The notes under the pieces: generated by a model
Seen by the model: the letters and a program-made list of their open reading frames with translations, nothing else
Told to the model about the DNA's origin: nothing
Databases searched by the model: none
From: CAYLZO01 sp964387775
Lineage (GTDB): Bacteria > Chloroflexota > Anaerolineae > JAAYZQ01
Direction: 5' to 3'
NCBI GenBank assembly: GCA_964387775.1
Contig: CAYLZO010000028.1
Location: 1-30,957, forward strand
Length of the DNA: 30,957 nt
Translations under genes and position numbers: made by a program
Shown: positions 14,635 through 22,051 of the stretch, piece by piece
Layout of the letters: each line of letters starts with the position of its first letter
Position numbering within the stretch: position 1 is the first letter of the stretch

Positions 14635-16047
14635 GTGGGTTCAGGAGAAAGGATCAATCGGGAATCATCGCTGACACTGCCTGCCGCTCAAAAGCTGTGG
14701 CAGGCCGTGCTGGGAGAATTGCAATTGCAGATGACCCGCGCCACATTCGACACGTGGCTGCGCGGAAGTCGCGTTGTTTCATGTGAAGGTCAGACACTGG
14801 TCATCCACGTACGGCACACCTACGCCGTGGACTGGTTGGAGAATCGGCTACGGCCCGTCATCCAGCGCACGTTGCGGCGCCACGCCGGGCCAGAGGTCGA
14901 GGTGGCCTTTTCAGCCCATCGTCCCGAGCAGGAAGACCCCCTGGTCCTGGTGCCCGAGACGCTGGCCGAGGAGGAGGTGGCCGCCCAGGAGCCACGCCGC
15001 ATTAAGGCCAATGGCCGGCCGTCTACCAGCCTCAACTCCCACTACACCTTTGACACCTTTGTCGTGGGCGGCAGCAACCGCTTGGCCCACGCGGCGAGCA
15101 TGGCCGTCGCCGAGAATCCGGCCCATGCCTACAACCCCCTCTTTGTTTATGGCGGGGTGGGCCTGGGCAAGACCCATCTACTCCACGCCCTGGGACACGC
15201 GGCCAAGATGCGGGGGTTGAACGTCCTCTACGTCTCAGCCGAGTGGTTCACCAACGACCTCATCAATGCCATCCGCGCCCAAAAGACAGAAGAGTTCCGG
15301 GGCAAGTATCGCCACAACGACGTGCTGTTGGTGGACGACATCCAGTTTCTCGTCGGCAAGGAGCAGACCCAAGAGGAATTCTTTCACACCTTCAATACCT
15401 TGCACGGCGCCGGCAAGCAGATCGTCGTCTCTTGTGACCGGCCGCCCAAAGCCCTGGTCGCCTTGGAGGACCGCCTGCGCTCCCGCTTTGGCTGGGGCCT
15501 CATCGCCGACGTGCAGCCCCCCGACTTTGAGACGCGGGTCGCCATCCTCCGGGCCAAGGCCGAAACCTGTCCCATTCAGGTGCCGAACGACGTGCTGGCC
15601 TACATCGCCCGCAGAATCCCGACCAACATCCGCGAACTGGAGGGCGCGCTGAACCGAATCGTGGCCTACGCCAACCTGATGCGCATGCCGCCCAGCCTGG
15701 CCACCGCCGAGGCGGCGTTGGAGAGCATCCTGTCGCAGACGGCCGACCTCACGCCCGAGGCCATCCTCTCGACCGTGGCCCGGCACTATGGCCTTTCGGA
15801 GGAGGACCTCATCGGCCGCAGCCGCAAGCGGGTGGTCTCCCAGCCGCGCCAACTGTGCATGTACCTCATCCGTGAAGAAACCGACACGTCGCTGCCCCAG
15901 ATCGGCCAACTGCTGGACGGACGCGATCACACGACGATCCTGCACGGCTGTGAAAAGATCGCCGGCCAGATAGAGACCGATGATCAGCTCCGCCGCGATT
16001 GGCTGGCGATCAAGGGCCGCTTGTCGGAGGGGGCGCGAGCCGGCTAA
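14635..16047 (+). CDS. dnaA: Chromosomal replication initiator DnaA
   Basis: A 470-residue protein. GTG 14635, after GGGGG with 4 nt spacing, gives MGSGERINRESS; no better start is seen. Domain I ~18-90 (KLWQAVLGELQLQMTRATFDTW motif split over the start of the fold), linker 95-135, AAA+ domain III from about 136: Walker A GGVGLGKTH (173-181), Walker B LLVDDIQF (231-238), sensor region SCDRPPKAL, and box VII/sensor 2 NIRELEGALNRI. Domain IV has the DnaA-box-binding signature QIGQLLDGRDHTTILHGCEKI split over a helix-turn-helix. It opens the origin and recruits the replicative helicase. Followed by a strong terminator. A parS-like sequence lies inside the gene at 14775. Confidence 0.97.
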   Translation: MGSGERINRESSLTLPAAQKLWQAVLGELQLQMTRATFDTWLRGSRVVSCEGQTLVIHVRHTYAVDWLENRLRPVIQRTLRRHAGPEVEVAFSAHRPEQEDPLVLVPETLAEEEVAAQEPRRIKANGRPSTSLNSHYTFDTFVVGGSNRLAHAASMAVAENPAHAYNPLFVYGGVGLGKTHLLHALGHAAKMRGLNVLYVSAEWFTNDLINAIRAQKTEEFRGKYRHNDVLLVDDIQFLVGKEQTQEEFFHTFNTLHGAGKQIVVSCDRPPKALVALEDRLRSRFGWGLIADVQPPDFETRVAILRAKAETCPIQVPNDVLAYIARRIPTNIRELEGALNRIVAYANLMRMPPSLATAEAALESILSQTADLTPEAILSTVARHYGLSEEDLIGRSRKRVVSQPRQLCMYLIREETDTSLPQIGQLLDGRDHTTILHGCEKIAGQIETDDQLRRDWLAIKGRLSEGARAG

Positions 16048-16066
16048 AGCCCATCCTCGCGAAACC

Positions 16067-16100
16067 AGAGCCCCGGCTCCCTGAAGGGAGCCGGGGCTCT
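16067..16100. terminator. Terminator between dnaA and valS
   Basis: AGAGCCCCGGCTCCC (16067-16081), loop TGAA, GGGAGCCGGGGCTCT (16086-16100), followed by TT. A perfect 15-bp stem placed between two convergent genes, so it can stop transcription from both sides, although the T-runs are short. Confidence 0.8.
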
Positions 16101-16122
16101 TTGACGTCCAGAGCTTGGGGAT

Positions 16123-18870
16123 TCAGACTTGCAGCGCTTGTAGCCGCGCCTCCAGCCGGCCGAGCCGCTCCTGCTCCTCGGCCAGGCGGTCGCGCTGGCG
16201 CTGGACCACGTGCTCGGGCGCCTTTGTCACAAAGTCCGCGTTGGCCAGCATGCCCTCGGCCCGCCGGATCTCGCCCTCCGTCTCGGCGATGGCCTTTTGC
16301 AGGCGCTCCATCTCTTGCTCCAGGTCCACCAGGCCGGCCAGGGGCAGGTAGGCCTCCACACCCCCGGCGGCGACGAGGGCCACCGCCTTCTGCGGCTTTT
16401 CCTCCAGCGACCGGGCCAGGGTCAACTGCTCGTCGTCCACCTTGGCCAGGAAGGTGAGCAGGCCGCGCTGGGCCTCCAGCATCTCCAGCTTGTCCGCCGC
16501 AGCCACGATGGCGGGCACCCGCTTGCCGGGCGTCACGTTGAACTCGGCTCGGGCGTTGCGGATCTGGCGGATGAGGTCCATGAGCAAAGCCATGTCGGCC
16601 TCGGCCGCGTCGTCCAGCCGGGACTCGTCCGCCTCGGGCCAGGGCGTGATCATCAGCGCCCCGGGCCACGTCTCGCCATCGGCCCACGCCGCTTTCAAGT
16701 GCTGCCAGATCTCCTCGGTGACGAAGGGCATGTAGGGATGGAGCAGCCGCAGCGCCTTTTCCAGCGTCGTCACCAGCGTCGCCAGGGCCGTGGCCCGCGC
16801 CCGTTCGTCCTCGCCATAGAGCCGGATCTTGCAGGCTTCGATGTACCAGTCGCAGAACTCGCTCCACAAAAAGTCGTTGATGCGCCGCCCCGCCTCGCCG
16901 TACTGGTGGGCGTCGAATAGCTCCGTCACCTCGGCGATGAGGCGGTTCAGCCGGCTCGTGATCCAGCGATCCGGCAACTCCCAATATCCAATATCTACTA
17001 TCTCGCCTGATTGTGGATATTGGATATTGGATATGACAAACCTGGCGGCGTTCCAGATCTTGTTGGCAAAGTTGCGCGCCCCCTCCAGCCGGCGGGGATC
17101 GAGGTTCATGTCCTGGCCCGGCGTCGAGCTGGTCAGCAACGTGTAGCGCAGGGCGTCGGCGCCGATCCGCTCGATGATGTTCAGCGGATCGTACTCTTCG
17201 ACGTCCTCCATCGATTTGCTGATCTTTTGGCCGTGCTCGTCTCTGACCAGGCCGTGCAAGTAGACGGTGGGATAGGGCGCCTGGCCCGTCATCTCGATGC
17301 CCAACATCATCTCCCGCGCCACCCAGAAAAAGAGGATGTCGTAGCCGGTCTCGCGCATGTCGGTAGGGTAGAAGCGGCGGTAGTCGGGCGTGTCGTCGGG
17401 CCAGCCCAGCGTCGAGAACGGCCACAGCCCCGAGCTGAACCACGTGTCGAGCACGTCGGGGTCCTGCTGGATGTGCGGGCTGCCGCAGTGGGCGCACTCG
17501 GTCGGGTCCTCCAACTCGGAGGTGAGCTCGCCGCAGTCGTCGCAGTACCACACCGGAATGCGGTGCCCCCACCAGAGCTGGCGGCTGATGCACCAGGGCC
17601 GGATGTTCTCCATCCAGTGGAAAAAGCGCCGCTCCTCCCGCTCGGGGATGATGGTCGTCTCGCCGCTGCGCACGGCCTCCATGGCCGCCTCGGCCAGCGG
17701 CTTGACCTCCAGAAACCACTGGGTGCTGATGCGCGGTTCGACCACGGTGTCGCAGCGCTGGCAATGGGCCACGCTGTGGTGGTAAGGCTCTGTTCTGAGG
17801 ATGAGCCCTTCCTTCTCAAAGTCGCGCGCCACGGCCTCGCGGGCCTCGTAGCGGTCCAGGCCCTCGTAGGGGCCGGCTAGCTCGTTCATCTTGGCCGTAT
17901 CGGTCAGCACATCGGGCGCTTCCAGCCCGTGGCGCAGGCCCACCTCGTAGTCGTCGGGGTCGTGGGCCGGCGTGATCTTGACCGCGCCGGTGCCAAACTC
18001 GGGGTCCACGAATTCGTCGGCGATGATGGGGATGCGTCGCCCCAGGATCGGCAGCACGGCGGTCCGGCCGATGAGGTCGCCAAAGCGCGGGTGATCCTCG
18101 CGGGTGGCCACGGCCGTGTCGCCCAGGATCGTCTCCGGGCGCACGGTGGCCATCTCGATGAATTCCGTCGCGCCTTCGGCCCAGCGGCCGCTGCTCCACG
18201 GATGCCGGGGTCCCGCCCAGTCGTCGGTGACGATGGGATAGCGGATGTACCAGAGCTGGTCGTCGTGTTTCTCGGCAATGGACTCCAGGTCGCTGATGGC
18301 GCTCTCGCAGCGCGGACACCAGTTCACCAGGTAAGCTCCCCGGTGGATGAGGCCCTTATTGAAGAGCCGCACAAAGGCCGTCCGCACGGCGCGGCTCAGG
18401 CCATTGTCCAGAGTGAATCGCTCCCGGCCCCAGTCACAGCTCACGCCCAGCCGCTTGTGCTGCTCGGTGATGCGGGCGTGGTAGACGTCCTTCCACTCCC
18501 ACACCTTCTCGATGAACTTTTCGCGACCCAGATCGTGGCGGCTGATGCCCTGCTTGGCCAACTCCCGCTCCACCACGTTCTGGGTAGCGATGCCGGCGTG
18601 GTCGCTGCCGGGCAAAAAGAGCGTCTCATAGCCCCGCATGCGGTAGTAGCGCGTCATCAAGTCTTCGACCGCGGCCGTCATGGCGTGGCCCAGGTGGAGC
18701 GCGCCGGTGACGTTAGGCGGCGGCATGGTAATGCACCAGGCCGGCCCGTCGTTCTCGCCGGTCGTTTCGGGGTTGAAGTAGCCCCGCGCCTCCCACCAGT
18801 CGTAGAGCCGCGTCTCGGTGGTGTGCGGGTCGTAGGTTTTGTCCATTTCGATTTTCGATTCGTTACTCAT
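16123..18870 (-). CDS. valS: Valyl-tRNA synthetase
   Basis: A 915-residue class I synthetase that charges tRNA-Val. ATG 18870 has GGAAAGG about 12 nt upstream, and the preceding small ORF overlaps it by 8 bp. The class I HIGH motif is HLGH (residues 59-62) after PPPNVTGAL; the editing CP1 domain (TVRPETILGDTAVA; AHDPDDYEVG) deacylates Thr-tRNA-Val; KISKS is at about 549-553; the C-terminal coiled-coil arm is LEQEMERLQKAIAETEGEIR. A palindromic element at 16980-17034 is read in frame, adding ISNIQYP and DIGYWE at about residues 611-630, between the catalytic and anticodon-binding parts. Expression should depend on the valine T-box leader 1.1 kb upstream. Confidence 0.97.
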   Translation of the reverse strand: MSNESKIEMDKTYDPHTTETRLYDWWEARGYFNPETTGENDGPAWCITMPPPNVTGALHLGHAMTAAVEDLMTRYYRMRGYETLFLPGSDHAGIATQNVVERELAKQGISRHDLGREKFIEKVWEWKDVYHARITEQHKRLGVSCDWGRERFTLDNGLSRAVRTAFVRLFNKGLIHRGAYLVNWCPRCESAISDLESIAEKHDDQLWYIRYPIVTDDWAGPRHPWSSGRWAEGATEFIEMATVRPETILGDTAVATREDHPRFGDLIGRTAVLPILGRRIPIIADEFVDPEFGTGAVKITPAHDPDDYEVGLRHGLEAPDVLTDTAKMNELAGPYEGLDRYEAREAVARDFEKEGLILRTEPYHHSVAHCQRCDTVVEPRISTQWFLEVKPLAEAAMEAVRSGETTIIPEREERRFFHWMENIRPWCISRQLWWGHRIPVWYCDDCGELTSELEDPTECAHCGSPHIQQDPDVLDTWFSSGLWPFSTLGWPDDTPDYRRFYPTDMRETGYDILFFWVAREMMLGIEMTGQAPYPTVYLHGLVRDEHGQKISKSMEDVEEYDPLNIIERIGADALRYTLLTSSTPGQDMNLDPRRLEGARNFANKIWNAARFVISNIQYPQSGEIVDIGYWELPDRWITSRLNRLIAEVTELFDAHQYGEAGRRINDFLWSEFCDWYIEACKIRLYGEDERARATALATLVTTLEKALRLLHPYMPFVTEEIWQHLKAAWADGETWPGALMITPWPEADESRLDDAAEADMALLMDLIRQIRNARAEFNVTPGKRVPAIVAAADKLEMLEAQRGLLTFLAKVDDEQLTLARSLEEKPQKAVALVAAGGVEAYLPLAGLVDLEQEMERLQKAIAETEGEIRRAEGMLANADFVTKAPEHVVQRQRDRLAEEQERLGRLEARLQALQV
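16980..17034. repeat. CCAATATCCAATATC palindrome in frame inside valS
   Basis: CCCAATATCCAATATC (16980-16995) and GATATTGGATATTGG (from 17016, continuing ATAT to 17034) flank a 20-bp centre. The AT-rich arms contrast with the GC-rich gene. It adds about 18 codons without disturbing the frame. Arms match those at 22975-23029 and the single arm at 4768-4790. Confidence 0.9.
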
Positions 18871-19030
18871 TTTCGCTCATCCTTTCCGGTAGTCGTAAGG
18901 TGTTGACTGATGGCGGCGGGGAAACCCCACCCTCATCAGTCAACGTGTAGCCACTACCCCTTTCTCTCAGATCGGAGGTGCTGTTGATAGACACACGGCA
19001 GACAACAACGTCAACCTCAACGTCGTCCAT
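18863..19030 (-). CDS. Small ORF of unknown function preceding valS
   Basis: A 55-residue ORF from ATG 19030, with AGGAGG 8 nt upstream, encoding MDDVEVDVVVCRVSINSTSD and ending ...LPERMSENE. Its stop overlaps the valS start by 8 bp, a coupling arrangement. The last ~28 codons are largely palindromic repeat sequence (18888-18958), so only the first ~27 residues are unique. The Shine-Dalgarno is strong, but I do not recognise a family. It may be a remnant of a longer gene or a short coupling peptide; whether the product matters is uncertain. Confidence 0.45.
   Translation of the reverse strand: MDDVEVDVVVCRVSINSTSDLRERGSGYTLTDEGGVSPPPSVNTLRLPERMSENE
18888..18958. repeat. Palindromic element, GTAGTGG/GTTGACTG family, copy 2
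   Basis: GGTAGT...GGTGTTGACTGATG, a centre with GGGGAAACCCC, then CATCAGTCAAC...ACTACC. On the minus strand it reads GTAGTGGCTACACGTTGACT and ends GTCAACACCTTACGAC, aligning with copy 1 at 14440-14511 through both arms while the centres differ. Confidence 0.85.
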
Positions 19031-19111
19031 CGCCATCACCTCCTCTCCCGGAGCCGGATGAGCGCCCGGTAGGGGCATGATCTGGTTCATCTCCGTCTCC
19101 TCATTCTTGTA

Positions 19112-19173
19112 CGTATTGCGTATTTCGTATCGTCTGTGTCTGACGCACTACGCAATACGGAATACGCAACACG
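19112..19173. repeat. CGTATTGCGTATT palindrome at the 3' end of the methyltransferase gene
   Basis: CGTATTGCGTATTTCGTAT (19112-19130) and CAATACGGAATACGCAACAC (19153-19172) are near-perfect reverse complements. The element ends 3 bp from the methyltransferase stop codon. A related palindrome lies at 19922-19967, on the other side of that gene. Confidence 0.8.
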
Positions 19174-19175
19174 CC

Positions 19176-19913
19176 TCACGTTTTGTTCGCCACGACGATC
19201 AGTCGTTTGCTGTGCAAGCCAAACGCGCTGCCGTCGAAATTGCCGTAGCGGGCCACGGGCTCCAGGCCCGCAGTCCGCAGCATACGCTCCAGCTCTTGCG
19301 CCGTGTAGTAGCGCACCGAATGGGTCAGGCTTTCCTCTCGCCCGCCCTCCAACCAAACGAAGGTCATGGTCAGACGACCGGTGCCCGGGTCAAAATCCGT
19401 CTCCTCCAGGATTACGGCGCGGCCGTGGCGCCGCCACGACCTGGGCCACAGCCGCAGCAGGTAATAGTCGCGGTTCGCCAGGTCGAGCAGGAACTGCCCG
19501 CCGGGCTTGAGCGCGCCGTAGACCTGGTCGAGCACCTGTCGGTTGTTGGCCTCGTCCTCAAAATAGCCAAAGGACGTGAACATATTGATGCAGGCGTCAA
19601 ATTCCGCCTGCCACGGCAGGTGGCGCATGTCGCCCCGCACCCACTCGACCTCGACGCCGGCCTCGGCCGCCGCCCGACGTGCCCGCTCCAGCAAATAGCC
19701 CGAGCGGTCGAGCCCGGTCACGCGCAACCCGGCCCGGGCCAGATGCACGGCGTGCCGGCCCTGGCCGCAGCACAGGTCCAGGATCCGGGCACCCGGATCC
19801 AGTTCGAGCGCGGCCAGGATCCAGGCCACTTCCTGGGCCGTGTGCCCCGGGACCGGCATCGTGTTGAAAATGCGCAGATATAGCTCGCCGAAATATCTCT
19901 CCCACCAAGTCAT
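19176..19913 (-). CDS. Class I SAM-dependent methyltransferase
   Basis: A 245-residue protein from ATG 19913. Motif I is ILDLCCGQGR (44-53); the acidic ribose-binding residue is Asp69 in VTGLDRS; motif II/III region DMRHLPW and CINMFTSFGYFED; later LKPGGQFLLDLANRDYYLLR. This is a standard Rossmann methyltransferase of the small 'methyltransferase domain-25' type; the substrate cannot be told from sequence. There is no clear Shine-Dalgarno before the start: the region upstream is a palindrome (19922-19967). It lies between the T-box terminator and valS, and palindromes border both its ends, so it looks inserted into the T-box/valS unit. Confidence 0.88.
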   Translation of the reverse strand: MTWWERYFGELYLRIFNTMPVPGHTAQEVAWILAALELDPGARILDLCCGQGRHAVHLARAGLRVTGLDRSGYLLERARRAAAEAGVEVEWVRGDMRHLPWQAEFDACINMFTSFGYFEDEANNRQVLDQVYGALKPGGQFLLDLANRDYYLLRLWPRSWRRHGRAVILEETDFDPGTGRLTMTFVWLEGGREESLTHSVRYYTAQELERMLRTAGLEPVARYGNFDGSAFGLHSKRLIVVANKT

Positions 19914-19921
19914 TGTTAATC

Positions 19922-19967
19922 CGTGTAGCGTATTGCGTAAGCAAATATCACGGAATACGCAATACGC
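19922..19967. repeat. GCGTATTGCGT palindrome 5' of the methyltransferase gene
   Basis: GCGTATTGCGT (19928-19938) and ACGCAATACGC (19957-19967) are an exact 11-bp inverted repeat around an AT-rich centre. It shares arm sequence with 19112-19173 and abuts the T-run of the T-box terminator. Confidence 0.85.
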
Positions 19968-20000
19968 AAAAAATCCCTTTCGCCCACAAGGACGAAAGGG
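19968..20000 (-). terminator. T-box attenuator terminator
   Basis: On the minus strand CCCTTTCGTCC, short loop, GGGCGAAAGGG, A, then TTTTTT (19973-19968). It starts 7 nt after the T-box sequence and is the alternative to the antiterminator. Confidence 0.93.
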
Positions 20001-20007
20001 ACGCCTT

Positions 20008-20320
20008 CCGCGGTACCACCCTGTTTAGCCCTCAGCTTTCGGCTCTCAGCAATGGCTGAAAGCTGGAGGCTGATGGCTCTCTCTGTTGCGATAACGGGCA
20101 AACCCGGGTTGACTTACGCGGTCTCTGACCTTCGGTCAACCGACTCCCAGGCGACCTTCGGCGGATGGCTGCTGCAAGGGGCTTGCAGTCGGTGACCCCT
20201 CTCTCTTCCGGAACAAACGCTTGCTGTCCGTTCGCCAGGGCCGGTCCGCCTACTCCTCCTGTTCACAGTCGCTAGCATATTGAAGGATGCCCCCCAGCAT
20301 TGGGGCACCCTCTTCTCATT
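20008..20320 (-). ncRNA. T-box riboswitch, valine-type (GUC specifier)
   Basis: A tRNA-sensing leader on the minus strand. The Stem I base is CGACT (20271-20267) with AGTCG (20145-20141); AGTA (20254-20251) precedes GGCGG pairing with CCGCC (20164-20160), then GAA, G and the specifier GUC (20155-20153), followed by a purine and CCTGGG. The distal part holds AGAGAG and a GGGG/CCCC stem. Stem II is GTTGAC/GTCAAC with an AGAGACCGCGTAA loop, and Stem IIA/B CGGG/CCCG follows. The antiterminator carries the exact T-box AAACAGGGTGGTACCGCGG (20026-20008); its TGGT would pair with an ACCA tRNA end. Uncharged tRNA-Val should allow readthrough. Downstream come a methyltransferase gene and then valS. Confidence 0.95.
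20027..20078. repeat. AGCTTTCAGC-type palindrome forming T-box Stem III
   Basis: AGCCCTCAGCTTTCGGCTCT...AGCAATGGCT...GGAGGCTGATGGCT: two ~23-bp arms pair with a few mismatches around ATTG. The CAGCTTTCAGC arms look like a dispersed intergenic repeat (recalled, not searched) and occupy the variable Stem III position between Stem IIA/B and the antiterminator. Confidence 0.7.
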
Positions 20321-20326
20321 GACGAG

Positions 20327-20355
20327 ATTATAGCCGATTTTCACTAGCCTGTCAA
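20327..20355 (-). promoter_or_regulatory. Consensus promoter of the T-box leader
   Basis: Minus strand TTGACA (20355-20350), 17-bp spacer, TATAAT (20332-20327): both boxes are exact consensus. Transcription should begin near 20320, at the 5' end of the T-box leader. Confidence 0.92.
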
Positions 20356-20361
20356 GTAGGT

Positions 20362-20390
20362 TTGACAGATGCCCGCCTATGGAGTATAAT
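20362..20390 (+). promoter_or_regulatory. Consensus promoter of secD
   Basis: TTGACA (20362-20367), 17-bp spacer, TATAAT (20385-20390). It is divergent from the T-box promoter, the two -35 boxes being 6 bp apart; about 80 nt of leader precede secD. Confidence 0.92.
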
Positions 20391-20479
20391 CGCTTCGTTT
20401 GCCAGTTGGGCAGGCTGCTCATTTGTCTTGCAGCGTGGTCCAGGAGACAGAAATTTGCTGGGAGGAACCGGCCAAGCGT

Positions 20480-22024
20480 ATGAACCAACGAAATACCATC
20501 TTGCTCGTACTCATCATCGTCCTGACCCTGGTCGCCGCCTACATCGACCTGCCCAACAGCCCAGGTCTGCACATCGAGCTGGGACCGATCAGCATCCACC
20601 GCGACTTTGACATCAAGCAGGGGCTGGACCTCCAGGGCGGGCTTCAGGTGCTGCTGGAAGCGGATCTGCCACCCGAGGAAGAGATCGCGCCCGGGGCCAT
20701 GGACCAGGTGGCCCGCATCATCGACAACCGCGTCAACGCCCTGGGTGTCGTCGAGCCGCTGGTCCAGACCCAGGGCTCGCGGCGCATCATCGTCGAGCTG
20801 CCCGGCGCCGAGGACCCGGAGGCCGCCATCGCCACGCTGCGACAGACCAGCCTCCTGGAGTTCATCGACGCTGGCTTTGAATTCCTGCCCATCGGCACCC
20901 GCGTCCAGACGACCTATCCTCTGCTCGTCTCCGAGGGGGCGACGACACAAGAGATTACCCCCTCAGACGTGGGACCCACACCGACGGCCGAGGTGCCGCT
21001 GACCCAGACGACGCCGATCTCGCCCACCGAGGGCATCACCCTGGAGGCGCCCAGCGTGGTCACCGAGTCCCTCCTGCCCGAAGCGTCGCCCCCGGTGACG
21101 CTGACCGAAGAGGCCGGCACCACCCGCGTCTATGCCACCGTCATCGCCGGCGAGCACCTCCAATCGGCCTCGGCCTACCGGGACCCCGACACCGGCCAGT
21201 TCGGCATCCAGTTCGAGCTGACCGAGGAGGGAGCGCAGCTCTTTGACGAGTTCACGACGGCCCACGCCGACTATAACCAGCAGCCCTTCTACTACCTGTC
21301 CATCGCGCTCGACAAAGAAGTCATCTCCAGCCCCCACATCTCCAGCCCCATCCCCGACGGCCAGGGGCAGATCTCGGGCGATTTCAGCCTGGACGAGGTC
21401 AACCGGCTGGCCGTCCAGCTCCGCTACGGCGCGCTGCCCATCCCGCTGACGGTGGAGACGACGCGCGCCATCGGCCCGACCCTGGGCCAGGACTCGGTGC
21501 AGCGCAGCGTCCGGGCCGGCACGGTGGGCGTCATCATCGTCCTGCTTTTCATGCTCGTCTACTACCGCCTGCCGGGCGTTCTGGCCGACCTGGCGCTCAT
21601 CCTGTATGGACTCTTTAACTTTGCCCTGTACAAGCTCATCCCGGTCACGCTGACCCTGCCGGCCATCACCGGCTTTATCCTGTCCACGGGCATGGCCGTG
21701 GACGCCAACATCCTCGTCTTTGAGCGCATGAAGGAGGAGTTGCGCGCCGGCCGAAGCCTGAGCTCGGCCATCGAGGCGGGATTCAGCCGGGCGTGGACGT
21801 CCATCCGGGACTCGAATATCTCGACGCTGATCACCTGCGCCATCCTCTTCTACTTTGGCTCGACCTTTGGCGCAGGCGCGGTCCGGGGCTTTGCCGTCAC
21901 GCTGGCCTTGGGTGTGGTCATCAACATCTTTACCGCCATCACGGTGACGCGGACCTTCATTCGCTTGGCCTTCACCTGGATGGGCGACCGGCTCCGAGAG
22001 AACGAGTTCCTGCTGGGCATCTAG
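20480..22024 (+). CDS. secD: Protein translocase subunit SecD
   Basis: A 514-residue membrane protein, part of the SecDF complex that uses proton flow to pull proteins through SecYEG at the outer face. ATG 20480 with GGAGG about 13 nt upstream (a little far). TM1 at residues ~8-22 is followed by the signature IKQGLDLQGGLQVLLEADLP, a large periplasmic P1 region with a Thr/Pro-rich insert (about 155-235), and the C-terminal RND-like six-helix half: GMAVDANILVFERMKEELRAG and SRAWTSIRDSNISTLITCAI. The order is secD-secF as separate genes 27 bp apart, as usual. Confidence 0.95.
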   Translation: MNQRNTILLVLIIVLTLVAAYIDLPNSPGLHIELGPISIHRDFDIKQGLDLQGGLQVLLEADLPPEEEIAPGAMDQVARIIDNRVNALGVVEPLVQTQGSRRIIVELPGAEDPEAAIATLRQTSLLEFIDAGFEFLPIGTRVQTTYPLLVSEGATTQEITPSDVGPTPTAEVPLTQTTPISPTEGITLEAPSVVTESLLPEASPPVTLTEEAGTTRVYATVIAGEHLQSASAYRDPDTGQFGIQFELTEEGAQLFDEFTTAHADYNQQPFYYLSIALDKEVISSPHISSPIPDGQGQISGDFSLDEVNRLAVQLRYGALPIPLTVETTRAIGPTLGQDSVQRSVRAGTVGVIIVLLFMLVYYRLPGVLADLALILYGLFNFALYKLIPVTLTLPAITGFILSTGMAVDANILVFERMKEELRAGRSLSSAIEAGFSRAWTSIRDSNISTLITCAILFYFGSTFGAGAVRGFAVTLALGVVINIFTAITVTRTFIRLAFTWMGDRLRENEFLLGI

Positions 22025-22051
22025 CCAGGCTTGGGCAGAGAGGATTTTGAC

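Noticed and set aside
20286..20310. GTGCCCC/GGGGCAC-like hairpin at the start of the T-box transcript as a separate terminator
   Set aside because: It lacks a following T-run and lies within 40 nt of the transcription start, so it is more likely a 5' structural hairpin of the leader.
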